Positions 44,260 through 44,896 of a stretch of 44,896 nucleotides of DNA are shown one piece after another; within the stretch, counting starts at the first letter, position 1; each line of letters begins with the position of its first letter. Source of the stretch: an uncultured Acetatifactor sp. (GTDB taxonomy: Bacteria; Bacillota; Clostridia; Lachnospirales; Lachnospiraceae); contig CAJUAH010000027.1 in assembly GCA_910584375.1 (NCBI GenBank), positions 8,780 through 53,675 on the forward strand, written 5' to 3'. Under the pieces are notes generated by a model that saw only the letters and a list, made by a program, of their open reading frames with translations, was not told the DNA's origin and did no database searches. The position numbers and the translations under genes were made by a program.

Positions 44260-44558
44260 TTATTTCGGCAGACTTTCTTCGACGCAGACCACCCCAAATC
44301 CAACCCGGTCGCTCAGCATTTCCCCCTCCCTCCGCAGCGGCCTGGCTCCGGCCCGCAGGTAAGCTTTCACCTTCTCCCCGTACAGGAACACATCGTTCCC
44401 CCGCACGATCCCCGCTGGTGTCAAGTAGTTGCTACAAATCCTTTTATACTTTTTGTCCCGATTTCCCTTGAAAACTCGTTGGCTAGTGTTACATTATTGC
44501 TACAATATTGGAGGCCATCATCTCCTTTACTGGATGTCCAATAAATGTCCACCCCCAT
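44260..44558 (-). pseudogene. C-terminal scrap of a decayed gene, frameshifted
   Basis: On the minus strand, ATG 44558 to a stop at 44421 reads MGVDIYWTSSKGDDGLQYCS and then NNVTLANEFSREIGTKSIKG. A one-frame shift near 44421 continues as TPAGIVRGNDVFLYGEKVKA and ends at 44260 with VCVEESLPK. The two pieces join naturally, so this is probably the C-terminal ~100 residues of one gene with a frameshift. It is more GC-rich than its surroundings. The arrangement recalls the ends of polymorphic-toxin-like proteins, but I cannot name the family. Fragments such as KYSAKSKPGWKGLPK just upstream (about 44580-44680) may be further decay products. Confidence 0.5.
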
Positions 44559-44705
44559 CTTCAGAACACACTTGATTCAAAAAATCGCCGATACTGAATT
44601 CCTGACATTATAATCTTTGGCAATCCCTTCCATCCCGGTTTTGATTTTGCTGAATATTTCATATCAATAACCATACCTTTCCACAATCAAAACCATACTT
44701 GTATA

Positions 44706-44896
44706 TCACTTTTTCTCAATTAATTTTATCTGTTCCGCCGCTTTAAGAACATTCAACTGATACTCTGCAATCCCTTTTAAAATATGAAATCTTTCTGCCT
44801 TATCTCTACCCTCACGAATCATTTGTGCATTATGTGTTTCTAAATTAGACAAAACTGTAAGTTCATTTATTGAAGCAAAATCTCTTACATTATTCT
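44706..44896 (-). CDS. C-terminal end of a probable KilA-N-type phage protein (runs off the window)
   Basis: The last 62 codons of a minus-strand gene whose start is beyond the window. The sequence VRDFASINELTVLSNLETHN, then AQMIREGRDKAERFHILKGI and AEYQLNVL, resembles the C-terminal helices seen after KilA-N DNA-binding domains in phages and mobile islands. The KilA-N domain itself is outside the window, so the name rests on recollection of the C-terminal pattern only. Confidence 0.5.
   Translation of the reverse strand, partial: NNVRDFASINELTVLSNLETHNAQMIREGRDKAERFHILKGIAEYQLNVLKAAEQIKLIEKK

Overview
The window looks like the chromosome of a Clostridia-class Firmicute, most likely a Lachnospiraceae gut bacterium. 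The evidence is strong AGGAGG ribosome sites, housekeeping promoters with 17-base spacers, a Firmicute-type L20 leader in front of infC-rpmI-rplT, a T-box in front of thrS, a fused ThiD-ThiE protein, DUF1540 and LytTR/GHKL regulators. I made no database search; family names come from motifs read in the translated sequence.

Bases 1-15.5 kb (+ strand) are the tail half of a siphovirus-type prophage: a rearranged scrap of the tape-measure gene, a zinc-ribbon cargo gene ('moron') with its own promoter and terminator, the intact 2404-codon tape measure, a small coiled-coil protein, a distal tail protein, a tail-associated (Tal-like) protein and a BppU-type baseplate/fibre protein with a collagen-like stretch. 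The last two both end in self-cleaving S74 chaperone domains. The phage DNA stops at the 3' end of a tRNA-Gly gene, with no lysis genes or integrase in view.

Bases 15.5-34.3 kb are ordinary, GC-richer chromosome, mostly on the minus strand. They hold infC-rpmI-rplT with a non-AUG infC start, a lipoprotein, a DUF1540 protein, T-box-controlled thrS, a short Na/Pi-type transporter, a signalling pair (periplasmic-sensor diguanylate cyclase plus CheX-like/receiver protein) and a short-chain dehydrogenase. On the plus strand a TPP riboswitch precedes tenA and thiDE. A chemoreceptor, a fused DUF2185-DUF4241 protein, a D,D-carboxypeptidase and a membrane-anchored protein complete the block.

Bases 34.4-44.9 kb are an accessory island. 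An Xre regulator faces a tightly packed minus-strand block: an 85-residue protein, a retropepsin-like aspartic protease, a 960-residue TOTE-type primase-helicase with a damaged PLD nuclease tail, a LytTR response regulator whose start codon overlaps the helicase stop, a GHKL sensor kinase and a solute-binding lipoprotein. It ends in a broken IS110-family element, scraps of decayed genes and the C-terminus of a probable KilA-N protein. The best candidate for something undescribed is this coupling of a conflict-type primase-helicase and a retropepsin to a sensory two-component system. A 10-base motif shared by the Xre upstream region and the helicase promoter region hints at common control.
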